Shown piece after piece: positions 8,115-15,684 of a DNA stretch of 58,208 bases. Source of the DNA: PALSA-612 sp964595575. GTDB lineage: Bacteria; Actinomycetota; Thermoleophilia; Gaiellales; Gaiellaceae. Positions within the stretch are counted from its first letter, which is position 1. Each line of letters opens with the position of its first letter. Position numbers and translations under genes: made by a program. The notes under the pieces were generated by a model. That model had not been told where the DNA came from. It saw nothing but the letters and a program-made list of their open reading frames with translations, and searched no databases. The stretch is taken from the NCBI GenBank assembly GCA_964595575.1, contig CAZQRA010000015.1:1-58208 (forward strand), given 5' to 3'.

Positions 8115-8160
8115 GCCCGAGGCGCAGGCCCGCTTTCCGGAGGCGGCGGCTCTCTCGCCG

Positions 8161-8181
8161 GCCCGGCCTCGGGGGCCGGGC
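8161..8181. terminator. Bidirectional hairpin between convergent genes
   Basis: A perfect 8-bp stem, GCCCGGCC (8161-8168) with GGCCGGGC (8174-8181) around TCGGG, lies between the SDR stop at 8114 and the convergent badI stop at 8191. No T-run follows on either strand, which is common in GC-rich genomes. Confidence 0.6.
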
Positions 8182-8190
8182 GGCGCGGGC

Positions 8191-9000
8191 CTACCGGGGC
8201 TGGCCGCGGAAGCGGCTGAAGTCCGGCTCGCGCTTCTCGGCGAAGGCGATCGTCCCCTCCCGCGACTCCGGCGTCGCCGCGAATAGGTGCAGCCCCTCGT
8301 AGGCGAGGTTCTGGATACCGACGACGTGGTCCGTGTCGGCGTTGAACGAGTGCTTGAGAAAACGGATCGCGGTCGGCGAGTAGGAGGCGATCCTCCGGCC
8401 CCACTCGATCGCGGTGGGCAGCACCTCCTCGGGAGGAACGACGACGTTCACGAGCCCCCAGCGCTCGGCGGTGCGGGCGTCGATGGTGTCGAGGAGGAAC
8501 CACATCTGGCGGGCTCGCTTCTCGCCGATGACCCGGGCCAGGTAGACGCTTCCGAAGCCAGCGTCGAACGATCCCACTCTGGGCCCGACCTGCCCGAAGC
8601 GGGCGGTCTCCGACGCCACGGTCAGGTCGCACAAGACGTGGAGGACGTGGCCGCCGCCGATCGCGTACCCGTTCACGGCGGCGATCACGGGCTTGGGGAT
8701 CGCCCGGATCATTCGGTGCAGCCCTTGGATGTCGAAGATGCCGGTCTCGGTAGGACCGTAGTCCCCGGTCTCCGCCCGCTGCTTCATGTCCCCCCCGGTA
8801 CAGAAGGCGCGGTCGCCGGCGCCGGTGAGCACGACCGCCCCTACGGCATCGTCGGCCCAGGCGAGGCGAAAGCTCGCCAACAGCTCGTCCACTGTCCGGC
8901 CTCGAAACGCGTTCATGCGCTCCGGCCGATCGATAGTCACCACCGCCACTCCCCCGTCGACGACCTCGTAGCGGACGTCCGTGAACTCCTCGGCCCTCAT
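8191..9000 (-). CDS. badI: 2-ketocyclohexanecarboxyl-CoA hydrolase, BadI-like
   Basis: Crotonase-fold ring-opening enzyme of 269 residues. Its closest remembered relatives are BadI and MenB: DRPERMNAFRG, GAGDRAFCTGGD (60-71), NGYAIGGG (110-117), FGQVGPRVGSFDAGFGS (135-151) and SREGTIAFAEKREPDFSRF near the end. BadI hydrolyses 2-ketocyclohexane-1-carboxyl-CoA to pimelyl-CoA. MenB shares the fold, but no menaquinone genes are nearby, while BadH- and BadK-like genes are. It is transcribed opposite to the bcr block. A GAGGAGGG ribosome site precedes ATG 9000, and a 56-base divergent region separates it from the CoA-transferase. Confidence 0.83.
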   Translation of the reverse strand: MRAEEFTDVRYEVVDGGVAVVTIDRPERMNAFRGRTVDELLASFRLAWADDAVGAVVLTGAGDRAFCTGGDMKQRAETGDYGPTETGIFDIQGLHRMIRAIPKPVIAAVNGYAIGGGHVLHVLCDLTVASETARFGQVGPRVGSFDAGFGSVYLARVIGEKRARQMWFLLDTIDARTAERWGLVNVVVPPEEVLPTAIEWGRRIASYSPTAIRFLKHSFNADTDHVVGIQNLAYEGLHLFAATPESREGTIAFAEKREPDFSRFRGQPR

Positions 9001-9038
9001 CTCCCTCCTCTTTTCTGATCTCGTGCAGCGGCGCCGAA

Positions 9039-9044
9039 TATGCT
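9039..9044 (+). promoter_or_regulatory. Possible -10 box upstream of the CoA-transferase gene
   Basis: TATGCT stands 12 bases before the GTG at 9057 in the only 56-base gap to badI. It would place transcription start a few bases before the GTG, leaving almost no leader. The -35 region is not convincing. Confidence 0.35.
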
Positions 9045-9056
9045 AACCCTCGACTC

Positions 9057-10271
9057 GTGACCCAGAAGCCGCTCGTCGGGATCACGGTGCTCAGCTTCGA
9101 GGTCCAAGTCGCGGGCCCGTACTGCACGATGATGCTCGCCGACCAGGGAGCCGACGTGATCAAGATCGAGCAGCCGGGATCGGGCGACACCGCGCGTGGA
9201 GGAGCCCCCCAGATCAGGAACGAGCGGGGCGAGACCCAAAGCGGATACTTCCTACGCTTCAACCGCAACAAGCGCAGCCTGACGCTGAACCTGAAAAGCG
9301 AGGCGGGACGCCGCATCTTCCGCCGGCTGGCGGACAAGGCCGACGTCCTCGTGGAGAACTTCCGGCCCGGCCTGCTCGACGAGCTCGACCTCGGCTACGC
9401 CCAGCTCGAGAAGTCGAATCCTTCCCTGATCTTCGCCAGCATTACCGGGTTCGGGAGCCTGGACGGCTACCGGGGGCCGTACAGCAAGCGGCCCGCCTAC
9501 GACATCGTCGCCCAGGCCATGGGCGGGCTGATGAACACCTGCGGGCAGGCAGGAGGGCCTCCCACGTGGCTGGGCGTGGCGCTGGGCGACATCGTCTCGG
9601 GGATGAACGCCGCCTACGCCATCCTGCTCGCCCTGTACGAGCGCGAGCGCACCGGCCGCGGCCAGTACATCGACGTGTCCATGTACGACTCCATCATCGC
9701 CCTGGCCGAGCGCTCGGTGACGGCGTACTCCCTCACCGGCCACGTCCTCGAGCGCGGCCGCGAGCCGTACATGGCCCCCTGGGGACCGTTCCAGTGCAGC
9801 GACGGCTGGGTGGCGATCGTCGTCGCCACCGAGCGGGACTGGGCCCGCTTCTGCGAGGCCATCGGCCGTCCCGACCTGGTCGGGGCAGAAGGAGCTCGGT
9901 CCGGCCCCGAGCGGGCTGCGAGCATGGGCGGCTGGCTGGGGGAGATCGTCGAGGGGTGGTTCCGAGGCCGCACCAAGACCGAGGCCGTGGAGACGCTGCT
10001 CGCGGCGGGGCTCCCGGTGGGGCCGGTGCAGGACGCCCGCGAGGTCTTCGAGTGTCCCCACGTGGCGGCCCGGAAGCTTTTGATCGAGGTGCCCGACCCT
10101 ATACTCGGCCCGGTCAAGCTGGTGGGCCCTCCCTGCAAGCTCTCGGGGAGCCCGGAGCCGATCGCCCGGCCCGCTCCCCGCCTGGGAGAGCACACGGTCG
10201 AGATTCTGGAGAGGGAGCTCGGCTACTCGCAGGAGGAGATTGCCTCCCTGCAGCGCGAGGGTGTCATCTGA
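9057..10271 (+). CDS. Class III CoA-transferase (CaiB/BaiF, formyl-CoA transferase family)
   Basis: Moves CoA between carboxylic acids. The 404-residue protein opens with GITVLSFEVQVAGPYCTMML and GADVIKIEQPGSGD, both typical, and has the catalytic aspartate at about 149 in RPAYDIVAQAMGGLM. GTG start at 9057; the stop overlaps the thiolase ATG by one base (TGATG). In this context it may load or exchange CoA on an aromatic or alicyclic acid, or on a dicarboxylate such as pimelate; benzylsuccinate-type CoA-transferases belong to the same family. The substrate cannot be read from sequence. Confidence 0.85.
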   Translation: MTQKPLVGITVLSFEVQVAGPYCTMMLADQGADVIKIEQPGSGDTARGGAPQIRNERGETQSGYFLRFNRNKRSLTLNLKSEAGRRIFRRLADKADVLVENFRPGLLDELDLGYAQLEKSNPSLIFASITGFGSLDGYRGPYSKRPAYDIVAQAMGGLMNTCGQAGGPPTWLGVALGDIVSGMNAAYAILLALYERERTGRGQYIDVSMYDSIIALAERSVTAYSLTGHVLERGREPYMAPWGPFQCSDGWVAIVVATERDWARFCEAIGRPDLVGAEGARSGPERAASMGGWLGEIVEGWFRGRTKTEAVETLLAAGLPVGPVQDAREVFECPHVAARKLLIEVPDPILGPVKLVGPPCKLSGSPEPIARPAPRLGEHTVEILERELGYSQEEIASLQREGVI

Positions 10272-11485
10272 TGCCCGACGAGGTGGCCATCGTCAGCGCC
10301 GTCCGCAGCCCCTTCGGGAGGTTCGGCGGCACGCTCAGGGACTTCACGCTGCCGCGCCTCGGCGGCATCGTGGTAGCCGAGGCCGTACGACGGGCAGGCA
10401 TTGAGCCCGCTGACGTGGAGGAGGTGGTGACGGGGGTCAACCTCCCCGGCGCCGATCGCTCGATCGCCAGGCAGGTGCTGATCGAGGCGGGGATCCCGCC
10501 GTGGCGGGTCGCCTACACCGTCGATCGTGCCTGCTGCTCCTCGCTGGCGGCGACGTCGCTGGCCTCGCGCGCCATCCGGCTGGGCGACGTCAAGATCGCC
10601 GTGGCCGGCGGGACCGAGAACATGAGCATGGTGCCCTACTTCCTGACCACCCAGCGCTGGGGCCACAGCCTAGGCGACATCACCCTCAAGGACCAGCTCG
10701 TGATCGCCTGCCCGATGACGGGTAAGCCGCGGGCGGTGCAGGCGGGCGAGGAGGCGGTCGAGTACGGCGTCTCGCGGGAGGAGCAGGACGCATGGGCCCT
10801 TCGCAGCCACCAGAGGTACCTGGCCGCTCGGGACGCCGGCAAGTTCGCCGAGGAGGTGATGCCGATCGAGGTGCGCAGGGACGGAGAGGTGTTCCTCTTC
10901 TCCGAGGACGAGTCGGCTCGCCCCGATACCAGCCTGGAGAAGCTCGCCAAGCTGAAGACCATCTACGGCAGCCCCACGGTCACGGCTGGCAACGCTCCCG
11001 GCCTCAATACGGGCGCCTCGGCGATGGTGCTCATGGCGCCGGAGGAGGCAGCGCGGCGCGGTCGGGAGCCCTTGGGGTACCTAGTCGGGTGGGCGATGGC
11101 GTCCGGTCACCCTGACCGCATCGCCTCCATTCCCGCCGAGGCTGCCCGTATCGTGCTCGAGCGCGTCGGCCTCACCATCGACGACATGGATTTGATCGAG
11201 ATCAACGAGGCGTTCGCCGCCGTCCCCCTCGTCTCGACGCTGATCATGGCCGGAGGCGATCGCGAGAAGGCGGAGGAGATCCGGGCGAAGACGAACGTCA
11301 ACGGGGGGGCCATCGCCATAGGGCACCCCACAGGCGCCACCGGAGCCCGGCTCGTGATGACCCTCGTCTACGAGCTGCGGCGGCGACGCGAGCAGGCGCC
11401 GGAAAAGAGGCCCTTCTACGGCCTGGCCACCATCTGCGGCGGCATCGGCGAGGCCGAGGCGGTTGTCGTCCGAGTTGGGCACTGA
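10271..11485 (+). CDS. Thiolase (acetyl-CoA C-acyltransferase)
   Basis: Cleaves or forms 3-ketoacyl-CoA. The 404-residue protein has the nucleophilic cysteine region TVDRACCSSLAAT (Cys88 best aligned), INEAFAAVPL, the histidine motif GGAIAIGHPTGATGAR and a C-terminal ICGGIGEAEA corresponding to the second catalytic cysteine. It is longer than a minimal thiolase only by small loops. It overlaps the CoA-transferase by one base and the mutase start by 23 bases, so the three are one transcript. It would suit the last steps of ring-derived acyl-CoA breakdown. Confidence 0.88.
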   Translation: MPDEVAIVSAVRSPFGRFGGTLRDFTLPRLGGIVVAEAVRRAGIEPADVEEVVTGVNLPGADRSIARQVLIEAGIPPWRVAYTVDRACCSSLAATSLASRAIRLGDVKIAVAGGTENMSMVPYFLTTQRWGHSLGDITLKDQLVIACPMTGKPRAVQAGEEAVEYGVSREEQDAWALRSHQRYLAARDAGKFAEEVMPIEVRRDGEVFLFSEDESARPDTSLEKLAKLKTIYGSPTVTAGNAPGLNTGASAMVLMAPEEAARRGREPLGYLVGWAMASGHPDRIASIPAEAARIVLERVGLTIDDMDLIEINEAFAAVPLVSTLIMAGGDREKAEEIRAKTNVNGGAIAIGHPTGATGARLVMTLVYELRRRREQAPEKRPFYGLATICGGIGEAEAVVVRVGH

Positions 11486-12989
11486 GGCAGGTAGCGAGGC
11501 CGTCGAGCAGCCGGGGACGTTCCCCTACACCCGGGGCATCACCGTCGAGCCGCGCCCCTGGATCATGGGCCAGTACGCTGGCTTCGGCACGGCTGTCGAG
11601 ACGAACGCGCGCTTCCGCTCGTTGCTTGCGTCGGGGGCCGGCGGCTTCTCCGTAGCGCTCGACCTGCCCACCCAGATGGGCCTCGACTCCGACGACCCGC
11701 GCGCGGCGGGGGAGGTCGGCAGGGTGGGAGTGGCCATCGACACGCTGGCCGACGTGGAGGCGCTCATGGACGGCATCCCGCTCGAGCAGATCACCCAAGT
11801 GCGGACGACCGCCAACTCGATCGGCTACATCTGGGCGGCGATGTTCGTCGCCCTGGCCGAGCAGCGGGGCGTCGACCCCAACGCCTTCGGCCTGTTCATC
11901 CAGAACGACGTCCTCAAGGAGTACATCGCCCGGGGAACGCAGATCTTCCCACCCGCTCCCTCGCTCCGGCTGGCGGTGGACGTCATCGAGTACGTGGCCG
12001 GCCGCATCCCGCGCTGGGTGCCGCTCGCCGTCTCCGGCTACCACATCCGCGAGGCGGGGTCGAGCGCGGCCCAGGAGATCGCCTTTACCTTCGCCAACGC
12101 CGTCGCCTACTTGGACGAGGCGGTGGCGCGAGGGGTGCCCGTTGACGCGGTGGCGCCCAGCCTGTTCACATTCCTCTCGTCGAACATGGAGCTCCTGCGG
12201 GAGGTGGCCAAGTTCCGGGCCGCCCGCCGCGTGTGGGCGAAACTCATCCGCGAGCGCTACGAGCCGCTGGACCCGCGGTCGGAGCAGCTTCGCATCTTCG
12301 TCTTCACCGCCGGGTCGTCGCTGACCGCCCAGCAGCCGCTCGTGAACATCGCTCGCACCGCGGTGGAGGCGCTCGCCGCCGGGCTTGGCGGCGTCCAGAC
12401 GATGCACGTGTGCGCCTACGACGAGGCGGTGGGCGTCCCCACCGAGGAGGCGGCCACCCTAGCGCTCCGCACGCAGCAGGTAGTCGCCCTGGAGACCGAC
12501 ATCCTGCAGGCGGCCGATCCGCTGGGCGGCTCCTACGTCGTGGAGGCGCTCACCGACGAGCTCGAGTCCGAGATCACGGGCCTCCTGGAGGAGGTGCAAG
12601 AGCGTGGCGGGGCTCTCGCCTGCATCGAGTCAGGCTGGTTCCAGGAGCAGCTGGCCGAGGCCGCCTACCGGCAGACCCGCGCCGTGGAGAGCGGGGAGAG
12701 GACCGTGGTGGGCGTCAACCGCTTCACTGCCCCCTCGGCGCCGCTCCACGTCTTCCGCGTCGACCCCGCTGCGGAGGCGAGGCAGATCGCCGCCTTGAGG
12801 GCGGTACGCGCCCGGCGGTCGCAGAGGGAGGTGGAGGCAGCGCTGGACGAGCTCGAGCAGGCGGCGCGGGGCGGGGAGAACGTCGTACCCGCGTGCGTCA
12901 AGGCAGTCAAGGCCTACGCTACCGTGGGGGAGATGGTGGAGCGGCTGCGGGGAGTCTTCGGCTCCTGGCAGCCGACGCGGTCCTTCTGA
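11463..12989 (+). CDS. Methylmalonyl-CoA mutase-family large subunit, catalytic domain only
   Basis: Adenosylcobalamin-dependent acyl-CoA mutase, 508 residues, covering the substrate-binding barrel (FPYTRGI, RPWIMGQYAGFGTAVETN, ALDLPTQMGLDSDDP, SGYHIREAGSSAAQE, AADPLGGSYVVEALT). It lacks the C-terminal B12-binding domain, so it needs a separate small subunit, which is not in the window. The tyrosine in QYAGFG and the DLPTQMG loop fit methylmalonyl- or related mutases better than the 2-hydroxyisobutyryl-CoA type, which has Ile at that tyrosine; the substrate stays open. The start is uncertain: TTG at 11463 or 11475, both inside the thiolase gene. Confidence 0.85.
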   Translation: MSSELGTEAGSEAVEQPGTFPYTRGITVEPRPWIMGQYAGFGTAVETNARFRSLLASGAGGFSVALDLPTQMGLDSDDPRAAGEVGRVGVAIDTLADVEALMDGIPLEQITQVRTTANSIGYIWAAMFVALAEQRGVDPNAFGLFIQNDVLKEYIARGTQIFPPAPSLRLAVDVIEYVAGRIPRWVPLAVSGYHIREAGSSAAQEIAFTFANAVAYLDEAVARGVPVDAVAPSLFTFLSSNMELLREVAKFRAARRVWAKLIRERYEPLDPRSEQLRIFVFTAGSSLTAQQPLVNIARTAVEALAAGLGGVQTMHVCAYDEAVGVPTEEAATLALRTQQVVALETDILQAADPLGGSYVVEALTDELESEITGLLEEVQERGGALACIESGWFQEQLAEAAYRQTRAVESGERTVVGVNRFTAPSAPLHVFRVDPAAEARQIAALRAVRARRSQREVEAALDELEQAARGGENVVPACVKAVKAYATVGEMVERLRGVFGSWQPTRSF

Positions 12990-13114
12990 TCCACCTTTTG
13001 CCTTGCGATCGGTCTTCCTAGCCTGTCCAAGGTCGGGGCGCCCACGGCCACGAAGAGACGGCGCGGGAGAAGGCAGGGCCGCCCCACCGGGGGAGCCCGC
13101 AGCGTTCGGGTGGC

Positions 13115-13128
13115 GAGACCCGGGTCTC
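13115..13128. promoter_or_regulatory. Perfect 14-bp palindrome upstream of the RACo gene
   Basis: GAGACCCGGGTCTC is fully self-complementary and lies 30 bases before the GTG at 13158, just upstream of a possible -10 box. It may be an operator. It sits in the 168-base gap after the mutase gene, where nothing else was recognised. Confidence 0.3.
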
Positions 13129-13145
13129 TACCGGTGCCCACGACG

Positions 13146-13151
13146 TAGGCT
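13146..13151 (+). promoter_or_regulatory. Possible -10 box for a leaderless RACo transcript
   Basis: TAGGCT is followed by 6 bases and then the GTG at 13158, the spacing expected when transcription starts on the start codon. There is no ribosome binding site before this GTG. Similar arrangements occur at 26586, 27653 and 48740. Confidence 0.4.
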
Positions 13152-13157
13152 TGGGGC

Positions 13158-15008
13158 GTGACGCCCCGCGACCGGCAGGTCTACCGCGTCGAGCTCGAGC
13201 CCATCGGGCGGCAGGGGAGCTTTCGTCTCGGCGAGTCCCTGCTCCAGGCGTGCCGTGCGCTCGGCATCGACCTGCAGAGCATCTGCGGCGGCCTGGGCAA
13301 GTGCGGGAGCTGCAGGGTCCAGATCGTGAAGGGGGCGGCGGGCGAGCCCTCCGACGCCGACCGCGAGCACCTGACCGGCGCCGAGCTCGCGGCCGGTTTC
13401 CGCCTCGCGTGCAAGACCACGCCCCGCTCCGACCTGGTCGTGGTCGTGCCTCCGGAATCCCTGGGCTCGGCCATGCGCAGCCAGGTGGAGGGCCGGGAGG
13501 TGAGAGCGGTAGTCGAGCCCGTAGTGGAAGCCGTCGAGCTAGCGCTGGCTCCCCCTTCTCTCGACCGCCCGATCGCCGACGGCGAGGCTATCCTCGCGGG
13601 ACTGCGGCGAGCGGGCATCCGGGCGGAGAGCATCGACCTCGACGTCCTCCGCGTCGCCTCGCCCATGCTCCGCCGGCACGGGTGGCGCTGCACCGCTGCC
13701 GTCCGGGGCAAAGAGGTGGTGGCCGTCGCCCCGCCGGACTGGACGCCCCTCGGCCTGGCGTTCGATCTGGGCACGACCGGCGTCGCCGGCTACCTCCTGG
13801 AGCTGCGCCGGGGGCGCGTTCTCGCTGCCCGCGGAACCACCAACCCCCAGATCGCCTTCGGCGAGGACGTGGTGACCCGTATCGTCCACGCCCGAAGCTC
13901 TCCGGAGGGTCGGGAAGCCCTTCGACAGGCCGCGGTCGACGGGCTCAGCCGCCTCGCCGCCGAGCTCTGCGCCGAGGCCGGGGCTACGCCGGCGGACGTG
14001 GTCGAGGTGGTGGTGGTGGGCAACACGGCGATGCACCACCTCTTCCTGGGACTCCCGACAGAGCAGCTCGCGCTGGCGCCGTTCGTGCCTGCCGTCTCGG
14101 ACGCGCTCGACCTGAAGGCGCGAGACGCCGGTCTCGCTCTGGCTCCAGGCGCCTACCTCTACCTGCCGCCCATCATCGCCGCCTTCGTGGGCTCCGACCA
14201 CGTCGCCATGCTCCTCGCCACCGCCGACGAGTGGCGCGGCCGGTGCGCGCTCGCCCTCGACATCGGCACGAACACCGAGATCACGCTCACCCTCCCGGAC
14301 GGGACGATGCGCTCGCTCTCCTGTCCTTCCGGGCCGGCGTACGAGGGCTACCACATTAGGGACGGCATGCGGGCCACGGACGGAGCGATCGAGCGGATTC
14401 ACGTCTGGGGCCAGGGCGTGAGCCTCCAGGTGATCGGCGGCCGGCCCCCCGTCGGCATCTGCGGCTCGGGCATCGTGGACGCCCTCGGCCAGCTCCACCT
14501 GGCGGGCGTGCTGTCCCAGAACGGGCGCATCGAGCCTGGATCCCACCCCCACGTTCGGGAGGTGGACGGGCGCCGCGAGTTCGTGCTGGTCGAGGGGGAC
14601 CCGGAGACCGGCCGGCGTCCGATCGCGGTCACCCAGGAGGACGTGCGCGAGATCCTGCTCGCGAAAGCGGCGATCCAGTCCGGGATCGAGGTGCTCCTGG
14701 CCGATACCGGGATCGGCGCCCACCAGCTCGAGCGGGTCGTGATCGCGGGCGCCTTCGGCAGCTACCTGGACGTGGAGAACGCGATCGCAAGCGGGATGCT
14801 TCCGCGGATCCCGCTCGAGCGCTTCCGGCAGGTGGGCAACGCCGCCGGCATGGGGGCGAAGCTGACCCTGGTGTCGGCCGCGGCGAGGGCTGAGGCGCGT
14901 GCGCTGCGGCAGCGGATCGAGTACATCGAGCTGGCGAGCTATCCCGGCTTCTCGCGCCGATACGCCGACAGCTGCCGGCTTCCCTCCCGCGAGGAGGGGC
15001 GGGCGTGA
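13158..15008 (+). CDS. Ferredoxin/ASKHA protein, reductive activator of corrinoid proteins (RACo family)
   Basis: A 616-residue electron-transfer ATPase. The N-terminus is a [2Fe-2S] ferredoxin with Cys43, Cys49, Cys52 (ICGGLGKCGSC) and Cys85 (FRLACKT). After a linker comes an actin-like ATP-binding module (DUF4445) with DLGTTG at 203-208, VVVGNTAMHHLF, LDIGTNTEITL, GICGSGIVDAL and GAFGSYLDVENA. RACo proteins reduce inactive Co(II) corrinoid in methyltransferase systems. It overlaps the next gene, a MetH-activation-like protein. No corrinoid protein or corrinoid methyltransferase is visible here; possible clients are the neighbouring mutase or a methionine synthase elsewhere. Confidence 0.85.
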   Translation: MTPRDRQVYRVELEPIGRQGSFRLGESLLQACRALGIDLQSICGGLGKCGSCRVQIVKGAAGEPSDADREHLTGAELAAGFRLACKTTPRSDLVVVVPPESLGSAMRSQVEGREVRAVVEPVVEAVELALAPPSLDRPIADGEAILAGLRRAGIRAESIDLDVLRVASPMLRRHGWRCTAAVRGKEVVAVAPPDWTPLGLAFDLGTTGVAGYLLELRRGRVLAARGTTNPQIAFGEDVVTRIVHARSSPEGREALRQAAVDGLSRLAAELCAEAGATPADVVEVVVVGNTAMHHLFLGLPTEQLALAPFVPAVSDALDLKARDAGLALAPGAYLYLPPIIAAFVGSDHVAMLLATADEWRGRCALALDIGTNTEITLTLPDGTMRSLSCPSGPAYEGYHIRDGMRATDGAIERIHVWGQGVSLQVIGGRPPVGICGSGIVDALGQLHLAGVLSQNGRIEPGSHPHVREVDGRREFVLVEGDPETGRRPIAVTQEDVREILLAKAAIQSGIEVLLADTGIGAHQLERVVIAGAFGSYLDVENAIASGMLPRIPLERFRQVGNAAGMGAKLTLVSAAARAEARALRQRIEYIELASYPGFSRRYADSCRLPSREEGRA

Positions 15009-15676
15009 TGGTGATCCGGGACTTCCAGCTTCGCTTCGGGGAGGAGGCGGTGGCCGCCGTGCTGTCGGCGGGCTTGCGGCGTCCGGCGCTGCGCCGAAGG
15101 GCGGCGGCGGTGGTCGAGGAGGCGGAGGCGATCGTGGCTCCTGCCGCCTGCTTTGCCTCCTACCCGATCGAGGGCATCCTGCACGGGCGGCTCCAGCTCA
15201 GGGGAGGCGGGCGCATCGGCTGCGGCGAGCTGGCCTCGCTCGTCGCCGGGGCCGAGGCGCTGTACCTGGCCGTGTGCACGCTCGGCCCTCTCCTCGACGA
15301 GCGCATCCGAGCGTATCCCTCTCGGGGTCGCTACCTGGAGATGATCCTGCTCGACGAGCTCGGCACCTGGGCTGTCGACCAGCTGCGAGCTCACGTTCTC
15401 GAGCGGATCCAGGCCGAGGCTTTCGATCGGGGCTGGAGGGTGAGCAGTCCTCTCTCCCCCGGCGAGTCGGCCTGGCCGCTCCGCGAGCAACGGATTCTCT
15501 TCCGTCTGGTCGACGCCTCGCGGATAGGGGTCACGCTGGGTCCAGGCGACCTCATGCGCCCGCTGAAGACGCTCTCCTTGGCCCTCGGCGCAGGATCGGA
15601 GATGCTCGGCCCGGCGGAGCTCGACCGCTGCCGTGCCTGCTCGATTCGAGATCGCTGCCGCTACGCCGTCACCTGA
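15008..15676 (+). CDS. Vitamin B12-dependent methionine synthase activation-domain-like protein
   Basis: A protein of about 222 residues that resembles the stand-alone relatives of the MetH reactivation domain often found beside RACo genes: ASYPIEGILHGRLQLRG, AVCTLGPLLDERI, EMILLDELGTWAVDQL, LSPGESAWPL. It ends with a C-x2-C-x5-C motif (CRACSIRDRC) that could bind a metal or cluster. The start is ATG 15008 (one-base overlap with RACo) or the adjacent GTG 15005. With RACo it probably forms a corrinoid repair or reductive activation pair. It converges on the ligM gene with only 8 bases between. Confidence 0.7.
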   Translation: MVIRDFQLRFGEEAVAAVLSAGLRRPALRRRAAAVVEEAEAIVAPAACFASYPIEGILHGRLQLRGGGRIGCGELASLVAGAEALYLAVCTLGPLLDERIRAYPSRGRYLEMILLDELGTWAVDQLRAHVLERIQAEAFDRGWRVSSPLSPGESAWPLREQRILFRLVDASRIGVTLGPGDLMRPLKTLSLALGAGSEMLGPAELDRCRACSIRDRCRYAVT

Positions 15677-15684
15677 TCCTCCAC

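Noticed and set aside
11463..12989. 2-hydroxyisobutyryl-CoA mutase (HcmA type)
   Set aside because: HcmA has Ile in the QIAGFG position; this protein has Tyr (QYAGFG) and the DLPTQMG loop, so the specific name is not supported.
12990..13157. A cobalamin riboswitch before the RACo gene
   Set aside because: The 168-base gap shows no B12-box-like sequence or suitable stem layout, and the gene appears leaderless.
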